Shown: positions 34,888 through 45,590 of the stretch, piece by piece
Layout of the letters: the number at the start of each line of letters is the position of its first letter
How positions within the stretch are numbered: position 1 is the first letter of the stretch
Assembly (NCBI GenBank): GCA_947652605.1
Contig: OX393576.1
Span: 53,978,966 to 54,042,965, forward strand
DNA: 64,000 nt
Source of the DNA: Elmis aenea
Lineage: Eukaryota > Arthropoda > Insecta > Coleoptera > Elmidae
Reading direction: 5' to 3'
Position numbers and translations under genes: made by a program
Notes under the pieces: model-generated
The model's input: only the letters and a program-made list of their open reading frames with translations
Told to the model about the DNA's origin: nothing
Databases searched by the model: none

Positions 34888-35022
34888 GTCGTTGAAGTTA
34901 GCTTGGGATTTGGATTGGGTTCTGTTCTTGGATAACTCATATTACAGTGGACCAGATAATCAACATGATTTTAAAACCATTAAAAAAATACTTAAATCGG
35001 CTTTATCACAATGTTTATGCAA
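34888..35022 (+). repeat. 135-bp direct repeat flanking the satellite, left copy
   Basis: TAACGTCGTTGAAGTTAGCT through AAATACTTAAATCGGCTTTATC is repeated nearly exactly at 37393-37527. Both copies contain an open frame reading SLKLAWDLDW and DNSYY-GPDNQHDFKTIKK, which does not match a family known to me. Together they frame the 195-bp satellite. Confidence 0.85.
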
Positions 35023-35377
35023 TGATTGCATTGATTTGTCTCATCATTGTGAATCGTAGCAAACAAAAACAAAATATTTCACAGAGATAAAATGTTAGAC
35101 TGTAATTCAAACATCTTTAAATACATACATACATAGAGTTTGTTTTTCTAATTATATACATATTATTTTCAGATTTTAATTATGCGTAGTACGTGCGTAA
35201 TAAAATATTCAAAATTATTTGATTTTTTTGAAATCGATATAACATTTTTATTAAAAACGTGTAAGAGTTAAAACTTTCTGGAAATATGAGCCACTGTTGT
35301 ATTGACAAGTACATATCATTTTAAGTCCTTAGTAGGACGTGCGTAATACAATTTTAAAAATTATTTTAATGGTATAT

Positions 35378-35500
35378 TGCCGGATTCTTGTTCGTTTTTC
35401 GCGCTTTTCTCAGAGACCGTTGAAGATGATTTCAAAAACTTTGCACAGCCCTACTCGCAGAGGATGCGTGCATCAGAAAATAACAAACTTTGATTTTATC
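35378..35500 (+). repeat. Degenerate satellite-related unit
   Basis: ATATTGCCGGATTCTTGTTC, then CTCAGAGACCGTTGAAGATG and ATTTCAAAAACTTTGCAC follow the layout of the 195-bp unit with many substitutions. It looks like an old edge unit or the ancestral sequence from which the array expanded. Confidence 0.6.
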
Positions 35501-35566
35501 CCAACACAATCTCATAGCCAACGCGATCACAGATTACAATTAATACAAGTGTGGCCATTTAAAAAG

Positions 35567-37330
35567 ACCTTTTTCGGACGGCCGTGGATGATATCAAAAA
35601 GTGTTTTATTTGCACTTTCTTTACGTCGTTGGATGCGCCAGTTTTTTGGCTACATTTTAAACACCAAATCAAAATTTTCTGTTCACTAATAACGGAGTTA
35701 CAAATTTTTGTATAGACCGAGATGTTTTTATTTTACGAGCGAACTCTCGGCATATTGCCGGACCTTTTTCAGACGGCCGTGGATGATATCAAAAAGTGTT
35801 TTATTTGCACTTTCTTTACGTCGTTGGATGCGCCAAGTTTTTGGCTACATTTTAAACACCAAATCAAAATTTTCTGTTCACTAATAACGGAGTTACAAAT
35901 TTTTGTATAGACCGAGATGTTTTTATTTTACGAGCGAACTCTCGGCATATTGCCGGACCTTTTTCAGACGGCCGTGGATGTATTAAAAAGTGTTTTATTT
36001 GCACTTTCTTTACGTCGTTGGATGCGCCAGTTTTTTGGCTACATTTTGAACACCAAATCAAAATTTTCTGTTCGCTAATAACGGAGTTACAAATTTTTGT
36101 ATAGACCGAGATGTTTTTATTTTACGAGCGAACTCTCGGCATATTGCCGGACCTTTTTCAGACGGCCGTGGATGATATCAAAAAGTGTTTTATTTGCACT
36201 TTCTTTACGTCGTTGGATGCACCAGTTTTTTGGCTACATTTTGAACACCGAATCAAAATTTTCTGTCCGCTAATAACGGAGTTACGAATTTTTTTATAGA
36301 CCGAGATGATTTTATTTTACGAGCAAACTCTCGGCATATTGCCGGACCTTTTTCAGACGGCCGTGGATGATATCAAAAAGTGTTTTATTTGCACTTTCTA
36401 TACGTCGTTGGATGCACCAGTTTTTTGGCTACATTTTGAACACCGAATCAAAATTTTCTGTCCGCTAATAACGGAGTTACGATTTTTTTTATAGACCGAG
36501 ATGTTTTTATTTTACGAGCGAACTCTCGGCATATTGCCGGACCTGTTTCAGACGGCCGTGGATGATATCAAAAAGTGTTTTATTTGCACTTTTTATACGT
36601 CGTTGGATGCAACAGTTTTTTGGCTACATTTTGAACACCAAATCAAAATTTTCTGTCCGCTAATAACGGAGTTTCGAATTTTTTTATAGACCGAGATGAT
36701 TTTATTTTACGAGCGAACTCTCGGCATATTGCCGGACCTTTTTCAGACGGCCGTGGATGATATCAAAAAATGTTTTATTTGCACTTTCTTTACGTAGTTG
36801 GATGCGCCAGTTTTTTGGCTACATTTTGAATACCGAATCAAAATTTTCTGTCCGCTAATAACGGAGTTACGAATTTTTTTATAGACCGAGATGTTTTTAT
36901 TTTACGAGAGAACTCTCGGCATATTGCCGGACCTTTTTCAGACGGCCGTGGATGATATCAAAAAAAGTTTTATTTGCACTTTCTATACGTCGTTGGATGC
37001 GCCAGTTTTTTGGCTACATTTTGAACACCGAATCCAAATTTTCTGTTCGCTAATAACGGAGTTACGAATTTTTTTATAGACCGAGATGTTTTTATTTTAC
37101 GAGAGAACTCTCAGCAAATTGCCGGACCTTTTTCAGACGGCCGTGGATGATATCAAAAAGTATTTTATTTGCAATTTTTTTACGTCGTTGGATGCACCAG
37201 TTTTTTGGCTACATTTTGAACACCGAATCAAAATTTTGTGTAGGCTAATAACGGAGTTACGAATTTTTTTATAGACCGAGATGATTTTATTTTATGAGCG
37301 AACTCTCGGCATATTGCCGGACCTTTTTCA
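35567..37330 (+). repeat. 195-bp satellite array, nine units
   Basis: Nine head-to-tail units of 194-195 bp. Landmarks recur every 195 bp: GCCGGACCTTTTTCAGACGG, ATTTGCACTTTCTTTACGTC, TTTTTTGGCTACATTTTGAA, CTAATAACGGAGTTACGAAT and GACCGAGATGTTTTTATTTT. Most units contain a 62-codon open frame (starts at 35722, 36111, 36306, 36501, 36891, 37086) beginning M(F/I)LFYE and ending ITELRIFL plus a TAG. The period equals 65 codons exactly, so the same frame returns in each unit, with one stop per unit. One unit has lost 1 bp (GGATGTATT, near 35977) and another carries a stop (ACGTAG, near 36793). I do not think the frame is a gene. Confidence 0.95.
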
Positions 37331-37392
37331 AAACAGAGTAAGTTAAAATTACAGCCACGAGAGGGCAAGCCTTGTATGTATTTTTGTTATTA

Positions 37393-37527
37393 ATTACGTC
37401 GTTGAAGTTAGCTTGGGATTTGGATTGGCTTCTGTTCTCGGATAACTCATATTACATTGGACCAGATAATCAACATGATTTTAAAACCATTAAAAAAATA
37501 CTTAAAGCTGCTTTATCACAATGTTAT
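37393..37527 (+). repeat. 135-bp direct repeat flanking the satellite, right copy
   Basis: Partner of 34888-35022 about 2.5 kb away, differing at only a few positions (for example GGATTGGCTTCTGTTCTCGG versus GGATTGGGTTCTGTTCTTGG). It begins about 60 bp after the last satellite unit. Confidence 0.85.
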
Positions 37528-37664
37528 AGAGTTTATTTTTCTAAGTATAATGCCGTTTGTCTCAACTATTTTAAAATCTAATTTAAAAAAATTATTCAAA
37601 AAATTAAATTTTTTTATACATATACCAAGCACCGTCTTAGCAGAGATACAAAATTTTTTTTTTT

Positions 37665-38030
37665 CGAGAAAACAAAAAATACCTTCACTTTTATATTTTA
37701 CACACTTATCAAGTAGTCCATTAGGTCTTTGTAAATAAATTTTGAACTGGATCTGCCGTGGGGAAAACTTCGAACGAATGCGAAAATTGTTAAGTACCCT
37801 GGCAGAGTGTTAAAAAATAATACTCCCAATTTTTTCGGAAACAAAAAATACCTTCCTTTTTATATTTTGCACACTTATTAGGTAAGCCTTTAGGGCTTTG
37901 AAAATGAATTTTGAACTGGATCTGCCGTGGGGAAAACTTCGTACGAATGCGAAAATTTTAAATTCGTACAGATAGTAAGTGTCCAATTCGCAGAGTGTTA
38001 CAAAATAATTATTTTTTCGGACTAAGCATG
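37665..38030 (+). repeat. ~180-bp tandem duplication
   Basis: Two units: AAACAAAAAATACCTTC, TTTTGAACTGGATCTGCCGT, GGGGAAAACTTCG and GCAGAGTGTTA occur in the same order in 37665-37842 and 37843-38030. The units differ by substitutions and a short insertion (AAATTCGTACAGATAGTAAG in the second). Non-coding. Confidence 0.85.
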
Positions 38031-38207
38031 TGCAGATTTGTATATATTCATCATATTACTCCCTTCCTACGATCTTAGATAAAATCAAAACGGCGCACAA
38101 TAACATTTTGAAATTGATAGGGCATGTTAAGCTAATGTATCTCAAGATGTGGTAAAAATTTCAGAAAAATAGAAGCGTTTTTTGCATAAGTAGGTATGTA
38201 TGTATGC

Positions 38208-38440
38208 TTAACTCGAGCGGCTATATCTGCAAATAATTTCTAAACCACTTTGAATTTTGATTTGAATTTTACAGGAAATGTTTATATGATGTATCTTTAC
38301 ATGAAAATAATGTTTTCACATACATATATCAATCTGTGTGTTTGTATTTTCAATAATAAGCCCAAAACTATACCTATAGTTAATACATGCTTAACTCGAG
38401 CGGCTATATCTGCAAATAATTTCTAAACCACTTTGAATCA
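38208..38440 (+). repeat. 51-bp direct repeat pair
   Basis: ATGCTTAACTCGAGCGGCTA through CTAAACCACTTTGAAT occurs at about 38208-38258 and again at about 38390-38440, without differences by eye. The intervening 130 bp is unique. Confidence 0.85.
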
Positions 38441-38514
38441 AACGATAATTATCGTGATATAAAATTACGGGAAGTGTATTGGAGATGTGCAGTAGCAGAC
38501 AATGACCTCTGAGT

Positions 38515-39730
38515 TGCTAGCAAACAAGCTTTGTTATTTTAAATGAAACATCCTGTATATTTTTACATTTTTGGGAAGAGGAAGCAATTTTGAATACAAC
38601 TGCACTATTTTGGTTAATTTTTATAACCTCAAATAATTTTTGAACCAACGTTTAATTTTTTATTAAATGTGCCGTGACTAGGGATTGTAATACCGGTAAA
38701 CCGGTAAATCGCCAAAAATGCTCTTCAAATTTTACCGGTAATTTGCCAGTTTTTTACCGGTAATTCCGGTAATTTTACAATATCTTTCTAATCATGATAA
38801 AAATTTAAATCAAATAATCGAAAAAAAATTGACGTATTTTCAAAGAGAAAAAATAAGGGGAAAACATACAAATGGCATATGATTGCTTACTCACTCACTA
38901 CTCGACCAACAAAAGTGTAGTAGAATCCAAAAGAGCTTTTTTCGCGGATTATTTTGTACAAAAATTAGGTCGCAATTAGGAGACAATAGTTTTTAGATAA
39001 ATTATGTTTTCTACGTGCTTATTTTTTAAGAAAAGTTTAAAATAAAAAATATTAAATAAAAAACATTTTTTATGTTATATCATTTTATATTTTATGTTTA
39101 GAATAGTTTTATTTTCATGTGTTTTTTGTAATGCTGGATTATATTTTCTGTAATATTTTTATTTTATATAATATATATTGTTATTTTATATTGTATTATA
39201 TTAATATATATTAATATTACATAAAAAAATATTACGTTGATGGCTGTTAACTAATATATTGTATGAAACTGATTGGGATAATTTCGGATTCAACTATCTC
39301 AATCAGTTCCATAATAAATAAATGTAGATATATAAATATATTTATTTTTAATATGGTTTTCCGAGTTTATTCGGGTAATATTTAAATTGGCTCGACGTTT
39401 CGGCAAGCTCTCACTATAGGGGAGACGCGGATAAACTCCGAAAACTATATTAAAAATGTTAGTAACCGCAAAAATCTAAAAAGAAACAATATAATATAAA
39501 TATATATAATGATATGGTTTACCGGTAATTTACCGGTAAACCGGTTTTGATTGACAGTTTTACAGAGTTACCGGTAATTCAAAAAGTCGGTAAATTTACA
39601 ATACCTAGCCGTGACCTGCATAAATTGAATTTTATTACGTCAACAATTGTCCAAAAAACGTTTTTGTAAATTTTAAATGACATTTAGTTTACTTTAATCG
39701 GCCTTGAAGGTTGCGGAATCGATATTTTGA
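38515..39730 (+). repeat. Dispersed repeat family R, copy a (left arm of a foldback)
   Basis: Blocks such as GCACTATTTTGGTTAATTTT, CTGCATAAATTGAATTTTAT and CAAAAAACGTTTTTGTAAAT recur at 56700-57000, at 60270-60455 and, inverted, at 40545-41150. This copy and the inverted one form a foldback whose inner arms (39616-39915 and 40345-40650) pair around a loop holding GCAGTACACTGTGCATAA. A hAT element (38679-39607) splits the copy at GCCGTGAC. No coding frame. Confidence 0.8.
38679..39607. mobile_element. TACCGGTA-array hAT-type MITE
   Basis: A 929-bp element with ends TAGGGATTGTAATACCGG and GTAAATTTACAATACCTA and a perfect 8-bp duplication GCCGTGAC (38671-38678 and 39608-39615). Subterminal arrays of TACCGGTA/TTACCGG occur at both ends (GGTAAACCGGTAAATCGCC; TTTACCGGTAATTTACCGG). 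The centre is AT-rich and holds a GTTTTCCGAGTTTAT/ATAAACTCCGAAAAC inverted pair near 39350-39450. The uninterrupted target is visible in other family R copies (for example GTGTGCCCTGACCTGCATAA near 56886). Confidence 0.92.
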
Positions 39731-40544
39731 CAAAAAGTTAATTTTTTTTTAATGGAACTAAAGTGGTACAAGCGGTTATTTAAATAGAGCATCTTCTATC
39801 GAATTCATCGATACCAATTATTACTTGTATTTTTAATAAAAGTCGGCTTTAAAAACTTCAAATTATTGTGAAGATTTATTAAGAGATCCTGTTAATCGCA
39901 GTACACTGTGCATAACTGCAACAAAACAAGTCATTCAATACAAAAACAAAGGTGCTAAGGAAGATCGCTGTGGAAACAAGCAAATGCTTGTTTACGTGTT
40001 TGTATGTCATTGCCATGGTGGAAAAATTATCACATAGACATGTTTCATTAAAAATTATTATTAATTTAAATTTATTTAATATAATTATTAAAAATATTGG
40101 TGCTGCAAATTAAAACGTTACTTTTACACTCGTACAGAACAAGAGCATATGCTATCAATATTTGGTGAAAGCAGAAAAAATGCTAAGGCAGCATACGTTT
40201 CGTATACCTACTGAAAGGTTCCTGATCGTCATTCTGTAAATGCTGTAAATTATTTTAACAGTATTGAATAGAAATTTGGCAATGAACCCGCCAATAATAA
40301 TGAAAGAGATCATTTTATTATATCTAAAGAAACAGAAACGAATATTATGCACAGTGTACCAGTGTACTGCGATTAACAGGATCTCTTAATAAATCTTGAC
40401 AATAATCTGAACCATTTGAAGCAGGTTCTTAATAAAAATACAATTTATTGGTATCGATGGATTCGTTAAAAGATACTCTATAAATAACCACTTGTAGAAC
40501 CATATAACCATTTAAAAATATTGACTTTTGTCAAAAAAACTGAT

Positions 40545-41150
40545 TCCGCAACCTTCAAAGCCAATTAAAGTAACCTACATGTCAATTAAATCTTACAAAA
40601 ACGTTTTTTGGACAATTGTTGACTTAACAAAATTCAATTTATGCAGGTCACAGCATATTTAATAAAAGATTAAATTTTGGCTCAAAAATTATATGAGGTT
40701 ATAAAACCTAACCAAAATAGCGCAGCTGTATCCAAAATCGCTTCTTTTATCGAAAAATGGAAAAATATGCAGGGCGTTTCATTTAAAATAACAAAGTGGG
40801 GGTCATTTTTGGCGAAACCGGAAATGAAAAAATTGTGTGCATGTGCTCAAAAACCCCGATTTTTTGCACATATCGTATTGTTATAATAAAATTCAATTTA
40901 TGCAGGTCACGGCACACTTAATAAAAAATTAAATTTTGGTTCAAAAATTATTTGAGGTTATAAAAGTGAACCAAAATAGTGCAGTTGTATCCAAAATCGC
41001 TTCCTCTTTCCAAAAATGTAAAAATTTTAAGGTGTTCTATTTAAAATAACAAATTTTGGGGTCATTTTCGGCGAAACCGGAATTAAAGCAATTTTGTGCA
41101 TGTGCTCAAAAATCCCGATTTTTTGCACATATCATATGTCTAAAATTTCA
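40545..41150 (-). repeat. Family R, two inverted copies in tandem
   Basis: Two successive copies (about 40545-40890 and 40891-41150) on the minus strand share AATTCAATTTATGCAGGTCA, TTAAATTTTGG and CCAAAATAG blocks, followed by CGAAACCGGAA. The open frames at 40677-40886 and 41056-41271 come from this repeat and read LYEVIKPNQNSAAV and FSAKPELKQFCACAQK; the recurrence of the related NGAVVPKTASFF reading at 60224-60427 reflects shared repeat DNA rather than a gene. Confidence 0.75.
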
Positions 41151-41210
41151 TTTATCTAAAATCAAAACTAAAGAAAAAAGAACTTCATTTACACCCAGTA
41201 TATTGTATAT

Positions 41211-42409
41211 CAGGGTGGATAAAAATCATATTTTTAAAAAAAAATCAAAAAAATCGATTTATTTGATTTAAATCAGATTTTTTTGATTTAAATCAGATTT
41301 TTTAAATTTAAATTAAATCTACCATATTATCGAATTTAGTGACATATTCACATGCTATTTCTGTTTTGTGCTAATATATTTAATAACCAATATATTTAAT
41401 TCATTGGTGAATTTTTGTCAAAATGAAGAAGTAAATATAATGATTAAGAATTTTGAAAAAATCAGTGCTAAATGGTGATGTTTAATTAATTATATACAGG
41501 GTGAGTCATTAGTGCGGGATCGGTCGATTGTGGCTAAACGGCTTGAGATATGGTTCATTCAAATGCTATTTTATACAGTTTTTTCTAAACAACACAATAA
41601 AAATATTTTCAAATATACAGGGTGAGTCACCTTTCTGGAACTAATAGCAACTTTTATATTTCAAATACAACACCCAATTTTTTATTTATTATTTTTGACT
41701 GCCTTAATTTTAGCTTTGCATCAATATTAAATACTATAGGTTTTTATACGGCGTTGTAAAATAAAAAATATTTTCTAAATTATTCAATGTCTTAAGTCTT
41801 TATTTGAAAAATTCTCCTGAAGTTATTTTGAAATACAGAGTTGTAATTTGGTATGGACATGCAGAAAAAAATTCTCTGTTTGCTCGATATGAAAAAATTT
41901 GAATTACACATACAGGGATGTTTATAACTTCCATGATTTTCAAAAGCTCGTAACTCGATTTTTTCAAATGCAAACCCCTGTATATTTTTATTTCATCGAA
42001 TTCATCTTTACAAGAGCTTCATATTTTGTTGTATGTCCTATACCCAAAACTCATACTTTTCGAGATATTCGACTTTTTTTTTTCAAATCGTTATTGAAGC
42101 AATAGAGTGCCGTGGAAATTGAAAAAACTGACTGTTCACTACGCTAACGTCAAAAACTTGTCATTTATATTTTGAATTATTGCATTTCCACAATGAATAT
42201 TACTTTACAAGAGCAAATTGATATGATTTATTCACCATTTCGTTTATTTAATTACTAATAGTAATACAATTTTATTTTATTATAAATTAATATTATATTG
42301 TACTCATATAATCTGTGATTTAAATTGATAATTTTTTTTTAAATCAGTTGATTTAAATCATGATTTAAATCGTGATTTAAATCAATTGATTTAAATCTGC
42401 TCAACCCTG
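41211..42409. mobile_element. TTTAAATCA-array hAT MITE
   Basis: A 1199-bp element from CAGGGTGGATAAAAATCA to GCTCAACCCTG with a perfect 8-bp duplication TTGTATAT (41203-41210 and 42410-42417). Both subterminal regions are arrays of TGATTTAAATCA-like palindromes (GATTTAAATCAGATTTTTTT on the left; TTTAAATCATGATTTAAATC on the right). The interior contains two ATACAGGGTGAGTCA motifs (41498 and 41619), probably nested CAGGGTG-type elements, and no transposase. Confidence 0.92.
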
Positions 42410-42417
42410 TTGTATAT

Positions 42418-43864
42418 ATTACTATTTTTTATTTAAATAAATCAGAAAACGATTTGTGTCCGTATAATTTTTCTCTATAAGTAAATTAAAGCTAGTTAAG
42501 GCCGTTTAATTGCAAAAATGACGATGTAATTGCAGAAGTTTATTTCAATTTAAACAGTGCAAACACTAACGGGTTACATGTTCGTTGTTGTTTGTTTATT
42601 TACTCACTGTGTAAGTGTTGCTTGTATACGTTATACAATTATTGTCTGCAATTAATTACTGCAACGCTCGAGTTAAACTTCATATTGGAGCTTAAGATGA
42701 GTATTAGCTCATATATCTAAGCAGCTAAATTTAGGGTTGCTGACTGAAATAACGGAACACAAAGTTTGCATAATTTGATAACTATATTAACTTTGAACAT
42801 CCGTCGTTGGTGAAGTTAGTTGTGGCAACAATACAGTGATGGTCTTCGTTTTCTGTTTAAAGTAAATTACAGATTGAACTTAATTATTTAGCTCTCGGTC
42901 ATTTAGTTACATACTTTTGCAAGCAACCGAGGCAATATTTCTAACAATGCTTGCATTATAATATCGTACGAGATGCAAAATTTGGAAGCGGTTTCAATAA
43001 CAGTAGCCGCACAAAACAAATAAACTGATTAGTTTACACCGGGTGATTCTGTTTAATTGTCGCAACCCTAAAACTTTGTTATTTTAAGAAAAAAACCCAA
43101 TAAACCTTATACTTATGTAAAGCGCATGCAATTATCTATAAAAAAAATAACTATTATACTTTTTTTATACATTTTGATAAAAATTATTTCTTAATCCGAT
43201 TGTGCTTTAAAATAATGAACACAGAATTTTTATTGACAAAAATGAGTTTTAAAATTACTTATTATCCCCAAAATCGTAGCTCTCGTTGTATTTAACTTGT
43301 TGTGTGTTTTTTCTACTCAACAATTAAATAATTAGAAAACATGAAATAATTAAATATAACTTGTTGATATTTCCTATCAAAAATAAATAGCTTTCTTTTC
43401 ATATTTTACAACAGTTTCCTTTGGCGCTTTGTAATCTACAGTTCCTGAAAATGACGCTAGATGTTGCAAGTATGTCTGTATGCTGTTATTGAAAAGTGAG
43501 CAGGTGTTTCTTTGAAATGGACTGAATACATAATAATTAAATTACCTAACTAAAATCATTTCAATTTTAATTTTCTATCTAATACTCGTACAATTAAAAA
43601 CATGATTTTTGTAACAGCATAATATATTCTACATTAATGCAAGTTAAAAAACATTTTAGTAGGTATTTGTCTTAGAACTTACAATATTATCTGCCTAGAA
43701 TAAATTAATATTTTTATTGACAAATTATTTTTAATATTTTAATACGTAGATATTATTTATTAACAGTGTAAGATAATAAAGTTAATTTTTTTTTTAAATT
43801 GTGTTTTGGGTCATCTATTTTATACATTAATAAATAGCTTTATGGTAAATAAAGTACAAAAAAG
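42418..43864. other. Gene-free AT-rich sequence
   Basis: No gene or bounded repeat was supported. Confidence 0.45.
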
Positions 43865-43872
43865 TATTAACT

Positions 43873-44158
43873 CAGTGGTTTCCAACCTTTTTGTACCTCC
43901 GCCCCCCTTTTTCATAAAAAAAAAATTGCGCCCCCCTCACTTTTCGTATCAATTTAATTTCATAAATACGGTTCTGATATAATAATTATTCAATGGGCTA
44001 CAAAACAACATACCATATTCTGTATGAATAATCTGTATGAATAAAGTTCTTATTGTTTGTTTGTACTCAAAAATGATATTTTGGTAACAGCTGCGCGCCC
44101 CCCTTGTAATAGTGTCGCGCCCCCCTAGGGGGTGCGCCCCACAGGTTGAAAACCACTG
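43873..44158. mobile_element. GCGCCCCCC-array hAT MITE
   Basis: A 286-bp element from CAGTGGTTTCCAACCTTTTT to GGTTGAAAACCACTG, with a perfect 8-bp duplication TATTAACT (43865-43872 and 44159-44166). CAGTGGTTTCCAACC ends are typical of hAT elements. Subterminal C-rich motifs occur at both ends: CCGCCCCCCTTTTT and GCGCCCCCCTCAC on the left, GCGCCCCCCTTGTAA and GCGCCCCCCTAGGGG on the right. Non-coding. Confidence 0.93.
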
Positions 44159-44330
44159 TATTAACTGGTTGACCATAGCTTTATTGATGGGGGGCCCAAC
44201 TTCTAAAAAAAGATATATTTAAAACATGTAATGAAACTATGCTTGTATAAGAACTTAAGAACTTTATTATCAGTAGTAATATAACAAGTGCATTGAAAAT
44301 TATCGATAATTTTTGGTAAATATGCCCGAT

Positions 44331-44399
44331 TGCAAGTCGAGCTGAAAAAATCACTCGTGCACTTCGTGCACTCGTGATTTTTTTCTGCTTCAACTTGCA
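44331..44399. repeat. Long hairpin
   Basis: TGCAAGTCGAGCTGAAAAAA and TCACTCGTGCAC pair with GTGCACTCGTGATTTTTTTC and AACTTGCA around a 3-base loop, giving arms of about 32 bp with few mismatches. A short remnant of the left arm only (GCAAGTTGAAATGAAAAAAA) remains in the second unit at 45131. Confidence 0.75.
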
Positions 44400-45218
44400 T
44401 GAGTGAAGATTTGTCAAAAATTATAGATTATTTGCAATGCACGAGTTATATTTTGTCAGAAAATTTCCTTCACCTAACCTATCTGTCAAATTAAAATGTT
44501 GTTTAATTTAGATAAATTAAAGTATACCTACTACTTACAACGATTGTTATTATTAATAGATCATTTATAACTAATTTTTAATTCAGGAATTATATTTTAA
44601 TAAAAATTAATGAACCAAATAGTATTTAGGTACATACATAATCTGTTATGTCAAATTTTAGAAGTACTGTCAGAGTGGTGTGTCAGGGGTGTGGTTTAAT
44701 CTATATTAAAGTAACATTATTGGTCGCCGACATCTGTCAAAAAATTATCAAGACCAAAATACCTTATTCCCTCTCCAAATTTATGTTTTCCACCAATCAA
44801 AAACTCAGATTTCTTAGAAACGACCAATAAACGCATGAAAATCTGTTAATTGGGAAAAGTAAATTATCAGTGTATGATTATGTTTATTGGCCGTTTAAAG
44901 CAAATCTGAGTTTGTTATTGGTCGAAAACGCAAATTTTACAGGAGGATCAACTCCTGGCAGAGGAATGTAAATATATTACCGTGTAATATTGCTCCTATT
45001 GGTAGTCTCTAAAAGATTTAAGATTAGTGATTGGTTGAAAACGCAAATTTGACAGGTAAAGGGAATTTTCAGTAGAAATATAACAAGTGCATTGAAAATT
45101 ATCGATAATTTTTGGTAAATATGCCCGAATGCAAGTTGAAATGAAAAAAATTATATTTTCCACCAATCAAAAACTCAGATTTCTTAGAAACGACCAATAA
45201 ACGCATGCTAATCTGTAA

Positions 45219-45361
45219 TGGTGCCTTTCCACGTGAGAGTAAACTACTCTCGATAGCAGCGTCGCCAAGGATACAGCCCCTGAGAGTAACTCGCGATTGA
45301 CTGTGTCCTTGGCGACGCTGCAATCGAGAGTAGTTTACTCTCACGTGGAAAGGCACCATTA
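45219..45361. mobile_element. Palindromic MITE with preserved empty site
   Basis: A near-perfect palindrome of about 143 bp: ATGGTGCCTTTCCACGTGAG and GTAAACTACTCTCGAT on the left are exactly inverted on the right, with a short CCCCTGAGAGTAACTCG centre. The duplicated block at 44810-44840 lacks it: CTGTTAATTG there versus CTGTAATGG...CCATTAATTG here. This is compatible with a TTA/TAA or TA target duplication (PIF/Harbinger or Tc1/mariner type). Confidence 0.88.
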
Positions 45362-45590
45362 ATTGCGAAAAGTATATTATCAGTGTATGATTATGTTTAT
45401 TGGCCGTTTAAAGGAAATCTGAGTTTGTTATTGGTCAAAAACGCAAATTTGACAGGAGGATCAACTCCTGGCAGAGGAATGTAAAATTATTACCGTGTAA
45501 TATTGCTCCTATTGGTAGTCTCTAAAAGATTTAAGATTAGTGATTGGTTGAAAACGCAAGTTTGGCAGGTGAAGAGAATTTTCTATAAAT

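Larger units (their letters stand above)
44270..45590. repeat. Tandemly duplicated block, ~800-bp offset
   Basis: ATAACAAGTGCATTGAAAAT starts at 44281 and again at 45080, followed by the same ATCGATAATTTTTGGTAAAT. CACCAATCAAAAACTCAGAT is at 44791 and 45161, and GGAGGATCAACTCCTGGCAG is at about 44942 and 45456. The second unit lacks about 430 bp present in the first and contains a palindromic MITE (45219-45361) absent from the first. The first unit holds a perfect-looking hairpin at 44331-44399. Confidence 0.85.

Noticed and set aside
35722..37274. Series of 62-codon frames as a tandem gene family
   Set aside because: They are successive units of a 195-bp satellite. Each has a stop at the same place, two units have a 1-bp deletion or a stop, and there is no initiation context or domain. 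Noted as a finding only because of the codon-multiple period.
36111..37330. Satellite as a CRISPR-like array
   Set aside because: The whole 195-bp unit is repeated with no unique spacers, and the sequence is eukaryotic.
34888..37527. The 135-bp direct repeats as LTRs of a retrotransposon containing the satellite
   Set aside because: They do not begin TG or end CA, no primer-binding site or polypurine tract adjoins them, and no target duplication was found.
40677..41271. Open frames reading LYEVIKPNQNSAAV and FSAKPELKQFCACAQK as related genes
   Set aside because: They are short frames in a dispersed repeat (family R), whose other copies do not keep them open.
44181..44417. Overlapping minus-strand frames at 44181-44417 as a gene
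   Set aside because: They cross a 32-bp-armed hairpin and repeat DNA, with no family features.
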